The notes under the pieces were generated by a model. That model had not been told where the DNA came from, did no database searches, and saw nothing but the letters and a program-made list of their open reading frames with translations. Made by a program: the position numbers and the translations under genes. Below, piece after piece: positions 1 to 8,874 of a stretch of DNA of 33,142 bases (position 1 is its first letter; every line of letters begins with the position of its first letter). Source of the DNA: Bacteroidota bacterium (GTDB lineage: Bacteria > Bacteroidota > Bacteroidia > UKL13-3); the NCBI GenBank assembly GCA_027491355.1, contig JAIXWI010000035.1, forward strand, positions 1-33,142, read 5' to 3'.

Positions 1-501
1 ATTTATCCCCCATTCATACCTAGTGCCTAAACTAAATTTATTCCCAAAATGGTGTCTAAAATCAAAAAACAGAGAAGAATAATTCGTTGTTTCACTACTT
101 ACGTCTTTGGTACCCGTTGTAGTCTTAAGCTCAGAGCTAAATAAATAGTTTTCCACTACCCCCAAACTCAAATTCGACTTCTTTCCAATGTCAAACATTG
201 GGCCAATATAAACGGCAAGATTGCCAGTTGTAAATTCTCCACCTAAACCTGGCATTAATGCCAAATGTCCATAATTACGGCTTGAACCATCAATCTCGGT
301 ATAGATTGAGAGTCTTTTGGATATTTTTCTACTAAAATAAAAACCGCCGCCAACTGCAACATGATTAAGATCATCATTCAATCCAAAAATATTGGTAGAT
401 AATGTAACGCCAAATTTATTTTTTGATGGAGCAATCTCTTGCGCAACTATTGTTGTTATTGTTGCACAAAGTAATGCGAGTGTTAAAAATGATTTTTTCA
501 T
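1..501 (-). CDS. outer-membrane beta-barrel protein, 3'-truncated by window edge
   Basis: Reading leftward from an ATG at 501-499, the frame stays open for 167 codons to the window edge, so the C-terminus lies outside. The N-terminus (MKKSFLTLALLCATITTIVAQ) is a clear Sec signal peptide with a probable cut after VAQ. The rest alternates short polar and hydrophobic stretches rich in Gly, Tyr and Phe (for example VAVGGGFYFSRKISKRLSIY, then NLAVYIGPMFDIGKKSNLSL), the usual look of a small Bacteroidota outer-membrane barrel. No catalytic motif is seen. It lies 28 bp downstream of, and on the same strand as, the hydrolase fusion gene, so both may share a transcript. Family not recognised; the barrel call is inferred from composition. 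Confidence 0.65.
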   Translation of the reverse strand, partial: MKKSFLTLALLCATITTIVAQEIAPSKNKFGVTLSTNIFGLNDDLNHVAVGGGFYFSRKISKRLSIYTEIDGSSRNYGHLALMPGLGGEFTTGNLAVYIGPMFDIGKKSNLSLGVVENYLFSSELKTTTGTKDVSSETTNYSSLFFDFRHHFGNKFSLGTRYEWGIN

Positions 502-529
502 TTAATTAATTTTAGAATAATTTAACCTT

Positions 530-2890
530 TTAAAATTCACCCTTCAACACATTTACACCAATTGCGTACCCATAGGTTTTTCCATTGGCATCTTTGTAAA
601 TTCTGATTTTATTGCAAGCCATTCCTAAATTAATTGGTGTCCACGTTAATCCGCCATCTTTGGTTTCGTAGCCAGTGTTCATGGTACCTACAAAGCCGTT
701 GTTTTCGTCAATAAACCCAATGCCAAATTCTCTCGCGTCGGCATCTTCCACTAAGTTGATTTCATTCCATGTTTTTCCACCATCGGTTGTTTTGGCAATG
801 CGTTGTTGTTTCACGTTTGGATCAGGATTATAGGATTGAATCGTTACATAGCCAACTTGCTTTGTTGGAAACGAGGCTTTCCAAGTGCCTTCAAATGGAC
901 GATTGGATTGGTACACCTTTTTCCAGGTCTTTCCGCCATCGCTCGTTTTTAAAATCAAGGCATTGGATTTTTCCATGTCTTCATCCGATGCAGCGCAAAC
1001 GATCCCGTTGTTTTTATCAAACATTTTAATGTCAAACAACATTTTACAGTCTTTATTCATGCTATTCGATGTCCAATTCAAACCGCCATCGTGTGAGACC
1101 ATCATATTTGCTGGACTTCCGACGCGTCCAACTCCGTAAATATGAATTTTGTAATCTATTTTTCCGTGATTGATAAATTGTTCCTTGACGATATCGATTG
1201 CGCAGAGACCTTTTACATATGGACCTTTGAATGGAACTGGATTCCATGTTTTTCCTCCATCTGTTGTTCCGTATAAGGGAATGGTATCTGTTACGTTTGG
1301 AAAATAGTCTGTACCAACTGTTCCCGCAAATCCTTTTAAACTATCTACAAAAGCAATGCAACGGAAAAAAGTTCCTTTCTTTTCCAATTGCTTTTCCCAA
1401 GTTTCGCCTCTGTCTTTCGTATGATTAATAGTCCCGTATCCATTGACATACCAGCCTTCCTTTTCGGTGATAAATGCAATGTCGTCTTGTTTTCCGGGAT
1501 AGCGCTCAGTATTGAGCTTACGCCAACCTTTTTCAATAGGTTGGTTATCTGATTTTTTATTCAACACATCATTACTCCATTGAACAGCCGATAAACCAAT
1601 CTCCTGATTGTACTCATCAAAGAGTTGCTGAATCTGACTGTTGGCAAATTTGTTGTAAGCCTCTTGCATTGTACCTGACTTTGCAAAGAAGTGATCCGTG
1701 GAAGGAAATGTTTTCAAGGTCGCATTGCCTGGATGAAAATAATTCACAGTATTTACGATTTGCTGATGATCTGCTTTGGAGAAAGCCTGAAAATCTGATT
1801 CGCCAAATTGCACCAATACTTTAGCCTGGGTATTTTTCCAGTTTTCAAGGTGTGGATAATCTTGTATTTGTCGCCAGTATTCCGCATTTCTTGAATAGAT
1901 TTTTCCTTTTCCATCGTATTCCCATGTGGTTCTCAAAACACTATCAGCCTTGGGATCTTTGGCTAAGTCTTCCAGTTTCTCTTTCTTTACGAAATAGCGG
2001 TAATTTAAATCGTATTGAGCAATTACAGATTGTTCTACTTCAATCGGGTTCATTCCTGCTAAAGCATTTTGAACACGATACATTTCGATTTGGTATTCAA
2101 ACCAAGATTTGGCAGTTGTTCCATATACTACAACTCCCGCAACTTTATTTTTTGCACTTATTGCAGGAGCAATGATCCCACCCATGGAATGCCCAACAAT
2201 GATGATTTGATTCGTATCGACATACGACAATGTTTTCAGCTTTTTTAATCCCACTTCAAAATTTTCAATCTCATCTAGCAAATCGCAGGACTCACAAGGG
2301 GGTGTGTTTTTACTGTCACCCAGTCCGCTTTTTTCAATACGCAGCGTAACGTATCCTGCATCGACATACGCATCAATAATTCGTTTGTAGGGATGATTAT
2401 TGGTTAACTCATCAATACTGCTGCAAGTATAGCCCGGAATAAAAAGCATAGCGGGCATTTTATTCTCCTTGAAAGGTTTGTTGATGATGACGCGCAGTTG
2501 TCCACCTTTGTAGTTTGCTTCATCATAAATAACGGTGGCGTTGTCATCTGTTTCAAACGGACGTGCAACGGCTTTTGCTTTTAACACAAGTTTCTTTTTA
2601 CCACGCAATACCATTAATTGAACTTCTTGATCGGGTGAATAACCGGTAAACAGTCGGATGAATTCGGCCGTTGATGCAAAAGTGGAATTGCCAATTTTTA
2701 CAATCAAATCCTTTTCCTTCAATTTTAAAGCAACACTTGTTCCTCTAGAAACTTGTTGCACTTTACAACCGGAAGTTCCATTTTCGGTGACAAATTCAAC
2801 TCGTGCACCGAATTGCACTTTACGCTGAAGTTGGGAATACCCATTAACACTAATAAAGAATAGAAAACAAAGATAAATTAATCGAATCAT
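530..2890 (-). CDS. secreted PDZ / alpha-beta hydrolase / BNR-Ycf48-like propeller fusion
   Basis: 786 residues with a signal peptide (residues 1-20, ending NGYSQ). Residues about 25-110 look like a PDZ-type domain (SRGTSVALKLKEKDLIVKIG). Residues about 115-430 form a serine alpha/beta hydrolase: nucleophile elbow GHSMGG with Ser235, likely acid Asp366 (FGESDF) and His400 (STDHFF), resembling acyl-peptidase/dienelactone-type hydrolases. Residues about 455-786 carry repeated D-x-G-x-x-W strands (DRGETW, DGGKTW three times, DGGLNW, DGGLTW), typical of BNR/Ycf48-like propellers. There is no T9SS sorting domain; the chain ends NVLKGEF. The reaction is probably ester or peptide hydrolysis in the periplasm or outside the cell; the substrate cannot be told. 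The three-part arrangement is unusual, and the propeller may bind protein or glycan. Confidence 0.8.
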   Translation of the reverse strand: MIRLIYLCFLFFISVNGYSQLQRKVQFGARVEFVTENGTSGCKVQQVSRGTSVALKLKEKDLIVKIGNSTFASTAEFIRLFTGYSPDQEVQLMVLRGKKKLVLKAKAVARPFETDDNATVIYDEANYKGGQLRVIINKPFKENKMPAMLFIPGYTCSSIDELTNNHPYKRIIDAYVDAGYVTLRIEKSGLGDSKNTPPCESCDLLDEIENFEVGLKKLKTLSYVDTNQIIIVGHSMGGIIAPAISAKNKVAGVVVYGTTAKSWFEYQIEMYRVQNALAGMNPIEVEQSVIAQYDLNYRYFVKKEKLEDLAKDPKADSVLRTTWEYDGKGKIYSRNAEYWRQIQDYPHLENWKNTQAKVLVQFGESDFQAFSKADHQQIVNTVNYFHPGNATLKTFPSTDHFFAKSGTMQEAYNKFANSQIQQLFDEYNQEIGLSAVQWSNDVLNKKSDNQPIEKGWRKLNTERYPGKQDDIAFITEKEGWYVNGYGTINHTKDRGETWEKQLEKKGTFFRCIAFVDSLKGFAGTVGTDYFPNVTDTIPLYGTTDGGKTWNPVPFKGPYVKGLCAIDIVKEQFINHGKIDYKIHIYGVGRVGSPANMMVSHDGGLNWTSNSMNKDCKMLFDIKMFDKNNGIVCAASDEDMEKSNALILKTSDGGKTWKKVYQSNRPFEGTWKASFPTKQVGYVTIQSYNPDPNVKQQRIAKTTDGGKTWNEINLVEDADAREFGIGFIDENNGFVGTMNTGYETKDGGLTWTPINLGMACNKIRIYKDANGKTYGYAIGVNVLKGEF

Positions 2891-2946
2891 GAATTTTTTA
2901 AGTCAAAAAAAAACTTTTTCAGGAACATCCTCTTGTCAAAAATTGC

Positions 2947-3795
2947 TTATTTAATAAATTGACTTGGTGATTGCCCAAACGCTTGTTTGAAAGCTTTAGA
3001 GAAAGAAGCTAAATCGGCATAACCATAAGCAAAAGCAGTATCAAGAATAGAAACACCTTTAAGTATTTCGAGTTTAGCAAGCTCTAATCTTCTCCGGATT
3101 TGATATTGATAAGGGGATAATCCAAAAACGTTCTTAAAAAGGCGAATGAAATGATATTTTGATATACCAGCCGCTGAACTGATATCATCCAACGACAAGT
3201 TTTTCATTGCGTGCAGATCAAGCAATTCCTTTGCATTAAGTAATAAGCGAAAAACTTCTTCATTGGTATTTACTTTTTTAAAATCCATTTTATTCAAATG
3301 ATTGAATATAAAACGCTGGTCAGTGATTATGGATTCTGCCAATGAGTAGAACAGTTCTTCCTGTAAAAACTGCATATCGTGGTTTCTTGTTTTGATTGAT
3401 TCATTGATGTCAATCAATGAATAACCTAAGGTGGTGTTTTTGATATTGTAGCGATTCACAAAAAACTGATCGGAGAGCAAAAATTCCGTGAGGTCTTCAC
3501 CGTTCAAATCATAATAGTCGGCAACTTCAGAAATGATTTCAGAGGAAATATCAATACAAAGGCCTTGAACAATTTTCTGGTTATCTATCTTAACAATGGA
3601 GGATGTGAAATCATTTCCAATGATGTATTCACCTTCTTTGACCAAAATTTTTTTATCATTGGCGAAATAGGTTTCTTCACCTGATGCGACATATTTGATA
3701 CCCAAACCGGTGAAAGGTGTCTCGGCTTCTATTTTGTTGAATTCTGAAAACCGAATGGCGTTTTTATTTTCGTCTTGATAAATTGTCTGATTCAT
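2947..3795 (-). CDS. AraC-family transcriptional regulator
   Basis: 282 residues. The last ~90 contain two helix-turn-helix units: LDDISSAAGISKYHFIRLFK and, after a linker, ILDTAFAYGYADLASFSKAF followed by FGQSPSQFIK, the classic AraC/XylS signature. The N-terminal ~180 residues start like a cupin-type effector domain (GLGIKYVASGEETYFANDKK) with no recognisable ligand motif. It is a cytoplasmic DNA-binding protein; target genes are unknown. The gene follows, on the same strand, the repeat element at 3816-3949, so it has a separate upstream region from the T9SS gene. No TAnnTTTG promoter is visible in the short stretch before its ATG. It could regulate the hydrolase gene 56 bp downstream, but that is a guess from proximity. 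Confidence 0.9.
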   Translation of the reverse strand: MNQTIYQDENKNAIRFSEFNKIEAETPFTGLGIKYVASGEETYFANDKKILVKEGEYIIGNDFTSSIVKIDNQKIVQGLCIDISSEIISEVADYYDLNGEDLTEFLLSDQFFVNRYNIKNTTLGYSLIDINESIKTRNHDMQFLQEELFYSLAESIITDQRFIFNHLNKMDFKKVNTNEEVFRLLLNAKELLDLHAMKNLSLDDISSAAGISKYHFIRLFKNVFGLSPYQYQIRRRLELAKLEILKGVSILDTAFAYGYADLASFSKAFKQAFGQSPSQFIK

Positions 3796-3815
3796 ATGTG
3801 TTTTGACGAGGTTGT

Positions 3816-3949
3816 GGCTAACGGTTTGCAGCTACCCGAAGGGCGGGACTTTTACCACAAAACTTGATTTGAAAAACTAATGTTTGATTACCCACAAAAC
3901 TGTCTTTGGAACACGAAACCCCGCCTTTAGGGTAGGTGCTGTTAGTGCC
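3816..3949. repeat. quasi-palindromic repeat element with CTAAC/GTTAG outer cores
   Basis: A 134-bp imperfect inverted repeat. The left arm begins GGCTAAC (3816-3822) and continues GCTACCCGAAGGGCGGG (3831-3847). The right arm is CCCCGCCTTTAGGGTAGGTGC (3919-3939), then GTTAGTGCC (3941-3949). The inner arms pair over about 17 bases with a few mismatches; the centre is unrelated. The size and the outer CTAAC...GTTAG cores recall integron attC sites, but the cores do not fit the attC consensus exactly. I recall similar strings from many Bacteroidota genomes but cannot check. A MITE-like or folding recombination-site element is possible. Confidence 0.55.
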
Positions 3950-3974
3950 TAGTGATTTTTCCAATTTACGCATG

Positions 3975-5279
3975 TCAGTCCTTAATTAATATTTTATCAG
4001 ATGCTATTATTTTATTGTCTTGTGATAGTTGAACAAAATATAGTCCGCTTGCTAGATTACCTCGATTGAAAATAACTGTCTGTCCGATTAGATTGTCAAT
4101 TCGCTTTACTGCTTGTCCATGCATATTATAAATTGTCAATGTCCCTCTGTTCAGAACTTGACTTAATTGTAATGTTGTTGTTATTGAAAAGGGATTAGGA
4201 AAAACGGCAATTGAAGTTATTTTATTTAATCCATTAATTCCCGTTGAAGAAAAATTATTTTGATAAACATAAACTCCAGTGCCTCCTAAAAATACCTTAT
4301 CTCCCGATGGAATATTTTTAACTGCTAAACACCTTATGAATGATTGCGAAAAATTAGCTGCAGTTGAAAGTGTATCCCATGTTGCACCGTTATTCTGCGA
4401 ATAGAATAAGGGAACTCGCGATCCACCGCCAGAAATAGATCCTGTCACGTACATTTTGTTATTGTCTGCCGGACTCACTTCAATATCCCACATGTATATA
4501 CCCCATTGCTGGGGCCAGTTCCACACATTTAACAATTGTGTCCAGTTATTACCCCCGTCAATGGTTCTGCAAATCACTCCCTCACCAGCCGTTGTCCATA
4601 AATTATTGTTGTCAATCACCATATCATGCACACAATTATCACCAGAAAAATATCCAATCATGCTTGGAATTGACCAGTTGTTTCCTTGATCTGGTGATGC
4701 TTGTAAAAAACCGCTTAAAATCCATGTTTCCCCACCTATTATCAGCTGATTATGATTTACTGGATTTACTTTAATAAATCTATTACTAAAATTGTCATAA
4801 TTTGCTATCGTGTCCCAAGTGATTCCTCCATCGAATGTCTTAAGCTGATGATTTAGAAAATACAAGGTGTCGTAATTACCTTCTGGATGCGCCACTGCAT
4901 TTAAATACTGGTAATTGTTGTAATTTGAAGTATCCGTATTCATTAAATTGAATGTTGAACCGCCGTTACTCGACTTGTATATCTGTGTGGTTTTGGTTAA
5001 TCCTATTTCAACAACACAAACAAAGTTTTGTAAATCTCGAACTAAAGTTTGTACAACATGATTGCCTTGCATTCCGCAGGGAACCCAGTTTGTATCAATT
5101 GAGAGTACGTGCTTTTTATAGACCCCATCATATGTGCTTGCGTAAATGGTATCGTTATAAATAGTAAGGTTAGTTGTTTGGCCTGCATGAGCAAGACCAA
5201 TGTAACTCCACTGAGCAAAGGAAAAATGGCTTTGACAGAGAATTAATATTAAAATCAGTAAAAATTTAATGTTTTTCAT
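3975..5279 (-). CDS. secreted BNR/sialidase-like repeat protein with T9SS type A sorting domain
   Basis: About 434 residues from the ATG at 5279. An in-frame ATG 24 bases upstream (5303) would add eight polar residues before the signal peptide, so the inner start is preferred. Signal peptide MKNIKFLLILILILCQSHFSFAQ. The body has repeated G-x-x-W elements (KTFDGGITWDTI, RTIDGGNNWTQLL, SQNNGATWDTL) of BNR/Ycf48-like propellers. The last ~80 residues form a T9SS type A C-terminal sorting domain: FPNPF near its start, then TIYNMHGQAVKRI, GLYFVQL and the ending DKILIKD. It should be exported, passed through the T9SS translocon and surface-anchored or released. No catalytic residues are seen. Repeat elements at 3816-3949 and 5358-5402 flank the gene. 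Confidence 0.88.
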   Translation of the reverse strand: MKNIKFLLILILILCQSHFSFAQWSYIGLAHAGQTTNLTIYNDTIYASTYDGVYKKHVLSIDTNWVPCGMQGNHVVQTLVRDLQNFVCVVEIGLTKTTQIYKSSNGGSTFNLMNTDTSNYNNYQYLNAVAHPEGNYDTLYFLNHQLKTFDGGITWDTIANYDNFSNRFIKVNPVNHNQLIIGGETWILSGFLQASPDQGNNWSIPSMIGYFSGDNCVHDMVIDNNNLWTTAGEGVICRTIDGGNNWTQLLNVWNWPQQWGIYMWDIEVSPADNNKMYVTGSISGGGSRVPLFYSQNNGATWDTLSTAANFSQSFIRCLAVKNIPSGDKVFLGGTGVYVYQNNFSSTGINGLNKITSIAVFPNPFSITTTLQLSQVLNRGTLTIYNMHGQAVKRIDNLIGQTVIFNRGNLASGLYFVQLSQDNKIIASDKILIKD

Positions 5280-5357
5280 TGCTTTGCTGTCTGTTTTTAT
5301 CATGTTGACTTTGTTTTATTTTTCAATTTGAATAATGTCAGGTTGCAATATAGCATT

Positions 5358-5402
5358 GGCACTAACTTATATATACACGAAACAAAACTTCGCTTAGCCA
5401 AC
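5358..5402. repeat. short repeat element sharing cores with the one at 3816-3949
   Basis: Begins GGCACTAAC (5358-5366), the exact reverse complement of GTTAGTGCC at 3941-3949. It then has ACACGAAAC (5375-5383), also present in direct orientation at 3911-3919, and ends CGCTTAGCCAAC (5391-5402), close to the reverse complement of GTTGTGGCTAACGG at 3811-3824. It looks like a short relative of the larger element, so the T9SS gene sits between two related sites. Confidence 0.45.
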
Positions 5403-5687
5403 AATAATTGAGTGATTTGCAAAACTTTATTTCGTTTTATTCTTTTGCAATTACAGCTGTATTTTTAAATTAATTGCTCCGTAGAATAAAAATTTATCCC
5501 CATTTTTTTCATACACCTATTTAATGATTTACACACCCTCTTCCGCCTTTTTTCTATTATTCCATTTCAGAAGTTTGTATCCTAATCGATAGAAGACTTC
5601 ATGCAACATCACACACATATTGTATAATTTACGACCATTTCATACCCTACTAAAAAGCTAGAAATCGCCTGCTCCCCGCTACTCAAG

Positions 5688-5718
5688 AAAAAGTTGTCTG
5701 TTCAGACGACTTTTTTTT
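5688..5718. terminator. probable intrinsic terminator, bidirectional
   Basis: AAAGTTGTCTG (to 5700) pairs with CAGACGACTTT (from 5703) with one G-T wobble, leaving a GTTC loop once the last pair opens. T-runs follow on both strands: eight T on plus and a TTTTTCTT tract on minus. It sits just past the stop of the minus-strand helicase gene and probably ends its transcript. Confidence 0.75.
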
Positions 5719-5721
5719 ATT

Positions 5722-8700
5722 TTAATCCAACAAGGCCAAAATCTCTTCAATGTCAATTTGTTTGATGACGGCTTCATCTGTTTCAATTAAGCTATTGGCC
5801 AATTCGGTTTTCTTTTGTTGTAAAAGCAATATTTTTTCTTCGACTGTTTCTTTTGAAATGAACTTATAAATAAAAACTGGCTTGTCCTGACCAATCCTAT
5901 GTGCCCTGTCAATGGCTTGGCGTTCAACTGCAGGGTTCCACCAAGGGTCTAACATGAATACATAATCAGCTTGAGTGAGGTTCAAGCCAAATCCACCTGC
6001 TTTTAACGATATGAGAAAAAATGGAATTTGCCCATCTTGAAAATGATTCACCATTTTTTGACGTTCGTCGTTACTCATGGTTCCATCTAAATAACAATGT
6101 GCGATGCCTTTTTCTTGGAGCCAATTTCTATAAATGGCCAATTGCGAAACAAATTGTGAAAATATCAGCACCTTATGCCCTTCTGCCATGGCAGTTTCAG
6201 CCATATAGGTTACTTCTTTGAACTTACCGCTGATGCCATCAAAATCCGGGTTTACCAGCAAAGGATGGTTGGCAATTTGTCTGAGTTTGGTTAAGCCTTG
6301 CAACAATGTAAAATGACTTTTGTTCAAGCCCAATTCTTTAATGGCGTTTAAAATTTCATTGCGGTAATGTGATTTTACTTTTTCATAGGCCTCTTTCTGC
6401 TCTTCGCTCATTTGACAATAAACCAATTGCTCCATTTTTGCGGGCAAATCTTTGGCAACTTGGTCTTTGGTTCGTCTCAGAATAAAGGGTTTGATGATAG
6501 CCTTTAACTGTTGCAGTTTTCTTAAATCTTTTTGTTTTTCAATAGGAATCACAAAGCGCTCAGTAAAACTATTCAAGCCCCCCAACAATCCAGGATTTAC
6601 AAAAGAAAGCTGGCTCCATAACTCTTGAACACTGTTTTCAATTGGTGTCCCTGTTAATACCAATTTATTGGAAGCCCTTAGCATTTTTACTGCTTTTGAA
6701 GATTGTGAATTGGGATTTTTGATGGCTTGACTTTCGTCTAAAATCAGGTAATTGAACTTGAATTCTTTCAGAACTTCAATATCAACTCTGGCAGTTCCAT
6801 AGGTAGAAATCACCAAATCGTAATTGGCAAATTGAGCAGCATTTTTATACCTGTTTACTCCAGTGTAAACCAATAACTTTAAATCTGGAGTAAATTTCAA
6901 TGCCTCTTGGTACCAATTGTAAACCAAAGAATTTGGAACAATGATGAGCGAGCATCGAATACTCGTTTGTTTGACAGTATTTTCTTTAGGGGCAACAATG
7001 CCGCCATTTTGAATGAATTGTGTTCTGTTAGCATTGTCATTGACTGATGAGAATAAGTCCATTTGCACTGCCTGTCCCATCATTTTTTGACTGTCTACTG
7101 TAGCTGCTAAACTGACTTGAGGAACGTTTGGTAAAGCTTGCATATAGCATTCCTTTTCTTTTTGAAGTAATGACAATGTTTGAATGGTTTTACCTAAACC
7201 CATGTCGTCGGCTAAACAACCACCAAATTGATTGGATTTTAAAAAATAAAACCAATCCAAGCCCGCCTTTTGATAAGGCCTCAATGAGCCTTTAAAATTT
7301 ACGGGAGGTTCTGTTTCAATGACAGCACCCCCTTCTTTTAACTTCAATAATTTATCACTGAGGTTTAAATATTTGCCACCTTGATTGGCTATTTCTTCTA
7401 ATAAACCAACATGTTGTTTTTCTAGTTTGATTTCATCCTCCCCCGAACTGAATTCCAATATCCCTGTTAAATTACCAAACCATTCTTCAGGAATGATGGC
7501 CAACATGCCATTGGGTAGTATGAATTCTCTTTTACCACGCAGTATGTATTCTTTTAAGGTTAAAAATGAAAAAGTATATTCACCAAATTGAACAATAGCA
7601 CTAACATCAAACCAGTCGCGCTGTTCTTTAACTTCTATTTTAATTTCTCTAGGACCAAAATAATACTTATTAGGCTCGTCCTGTTGATTGATTGAAATAC
7701 CTATGTTTGCTAATTCGTTGTGCTTTTCGTTGAGCCAATCTAAAAAAATATACTTATTGGTAACTTCTGTACCGAGCAGCACATCTTTCATTTTATGTGC
7801 CGCAGTTTGAGGCAATTTAAAATAAGCAGATTGACTGTATTGCAAACCCATTTTCATGAGCGCTTCAGCAATGAATTTTTCTGCATTTTCATCCCTGACA
7901 ATTCGGTTAAAAGCATATTTACCATTGTTTTTAACCAATTGGGCTATAATTTTTTGGTCAGAATCGAAATCAAACAAGGCATTGTGGTAATCGAACTGCA
8001 ATTTGAGGGCAATTTCATCCTCATAAAAATGCACCATTTGCAAAACCGCTTTTGATTGACCTGTTAGGGTTTGAATACCAAAACAATCAGACCTAACATC
8101 ATACTTTTCTACCAATTGAGATACAAATTTCTGCAGATAATTTTCTTCTGCATTCTTAGGAATGAGAATGTATCTTTTGTTAAGGAATGGTTGTAATTTT
8201 TTTCCATCTAACCTTTTTGCAAATGAATACAACTGATTATTTACCAGCAACCATGCAGGATATAGGCCAACCAGCAGTGAACCTTTGTACATGAATTCAA
8301 TTTTTTCTGATTGGTACTTAATGGTTGGATAATAGCGAATGCCATCTTCATTTTGCTTGAAATGAAACAACACTTGTGCTTGTTCCTCAGCTATGGTTAT
8401 TTTTTGAGAAATGGGATTGTTGTCATTGCCTGTTTTGTATATGTATTTCCCCCTCAACAATTCAAAAACCTTGTTCATTTTTGCTTGAAAAAAAGGTTTT
8501 ATTTTTTCTTCAAGTAAAGGAGCTGGACAGTATTTATTAAAAAACTCAGCAGTTCTAATTTTCTTCTTGGTTTCAGTATTGAATTTTCTGAATAGATAGT
8601 CATCATCTACCTCATCTAAAATTCGAATGATTTCAAATTCTTCTGCTGAAATATTTTTGGAAAAATAATCTGCAGTTTTTGAGAATACACGTTGATGCGT

Positions 8701-8820
8701 AAGTGTAAAAGCACCTTTGCTATTCTGCTGAACAACATGAGGCTCAAGCATCAAGCCCAGCTGGGGATGCTCCACCAAAGTGAATACCAAAGCAAATGGT
8801 TGTGTGTTGACTACAATCAA
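5722..8820 (-). CDS. SNF2-family (SWI2/SNF2-type) DNA helicase/translocase
   Basis: 1032 residues. Helicase motifs in order: motif I ADDMGLGKTIQTLSLL (near residue 535), Ia SLIIVPNSLVYNW, II YLILDESQAIKNP (DESQ, near 695), III VLTGTPIENS, then in the C-terminal RecA lobe LIFSQFVSQL, KAGGFGLNL and WWNPAVERQAIDRAHRIGQ (near 975). The ~500 residues before motif I are a variable bacterial extension with no zinc finger visible. About 65 extra residues lie between motifs I and Ia. It is an ATP-driven dsDNA translocase that remodels protein-DNA or transcription complexes; its specific role is unknown. The start is TTG at 8820: an in-frame TAG lies two codons upstream and the next ATG is 23 codons in. 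The early segment PFALVFTLVEHPQLG resembles family N-termini as I remember them, so TTG is kept. Confidence 0.93.
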   Translation of the reverse strand: MIVVNTQPFALVFTLVEHPQLGLMLEPHVVQQNSKGAFTLTHQRVFSKTADYFSKNISAEEFEIIRILDEVDDDYLFRKFNTETKKKIRTAEFFNKYCPAPLLEEKIKPFFQAKMNKVFELLRGKYIYKTGNDNNPISQKITIAEEQAQVLFHFKQNEDGIRYYPTIKYQSEKIEFMYKGSLLVGLYPAWLLVNNQLYSFAKRLDGKKLQPFLNKRYILIPKNAEENYLQKFVSQLVEKYDVRSDCFGIQTLTGQSKAVLQMVHFYEDEIALKLQFDYHNALFDFDSDQKIIAQLVKNNGKYAFNRIVRDENAEKFIAEALMKMGLQYSQSAYFKLPQTAAHKMKDVLLGTEVTNKYIFLDWLNEKHNELANIGISINQQDEPNKYYFGPREIKIEVKEQRDWFDVSAIVQFGEYTFSFLTLKEYILRGKREFILPNGMLAIIPEEWFGNLTGILEFSSGEDEIKLEKQHVGLLEEIANQGGKYLNLSDKLLKLKEGGAVIETEPPVNFKGSLRPYQKAGLDWFYFLKSNQFGGCLADDMGLGKTIQTLSLLQKEKECYMQALPNVPQVSLAATVDSQKMMGQAVQMDLFSSVNDNANRTQFIQNGGIVAPKENTVKQTSIRCSLIIVPNSLVYNWYQEALKFTPDLKLLVYTGVNRYKNAAQFANYDLVISTYGTARVDIEVLKEFKFNYLILDESQAIKNPNSQSSKAVKMLRASNKLVLTGTPIENSVQELWSQLSFVNPGLLGGLNSFTERFVIPIEKQKDLRKLQQLKAIIKPFILRRTKDQVAKDLPAKMEQLVYCQMSEEQKEAYEKVKSHYRNEILNAIKELGLNKSHFTLLQGLTKLRQIANHPLLVNPDFDGISGKFKEVTYMAETAMAEGHKVLIFSQFVSQLAIYRNWLQEKGIAHCYLDGTMSNDERQKMVNHFQDGQIPFFLISLKAGGFGLNLTQADYVFMLDPWWNPAVERQAIDRAHRIGQDKPVFIYKFISKETVEEKILLLQQKKTELANSLIETDEAVIKQIDIEEILALLD

Positions 8821-8824
8821 AAAC

Positions 8825-8853
8825 TACTTACATTAAGTTAGCTAAGGTAAGTA
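8825..8853. repeat. small inverted repeat between dapF and the helicase gene
   Basis: TACTTAC (8825-8831) and GTAAGTA (8847-8853) form a perfect 7-bp stem. The 15-base loop contains the palindrome TTAGCTAA (8838-8845). It lies after the dapF stop and just before the helicase TTG on the minus strand. It lacks a T-run, so it is not a convincing terminator; a leader structure or a protein site is possible. Confidence 0.35.
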
Positions 8854-8874
8854 AGAATTTATTTTAAAAAAAGT

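Larger units (their letters stand above)
5304..5721. other. intergenic region, 418 bp
   Basis: An AT-rich gap between the T9SS gene and the end of the helicase gene. It contains the short repeat element at 5358-5402 and the terminator at 5688-5718. No open frame with coding character and no RNA gene was recognised in the remaining ~280 bases (5403-5687). Confidence 0.6.

Noticed and set aside
1852-2175. 107-codon plus-strand open frame inside the hydrolase fusion gene
   Set aside because: Antisense shadow of the hydrolase domain; no recognisable product.
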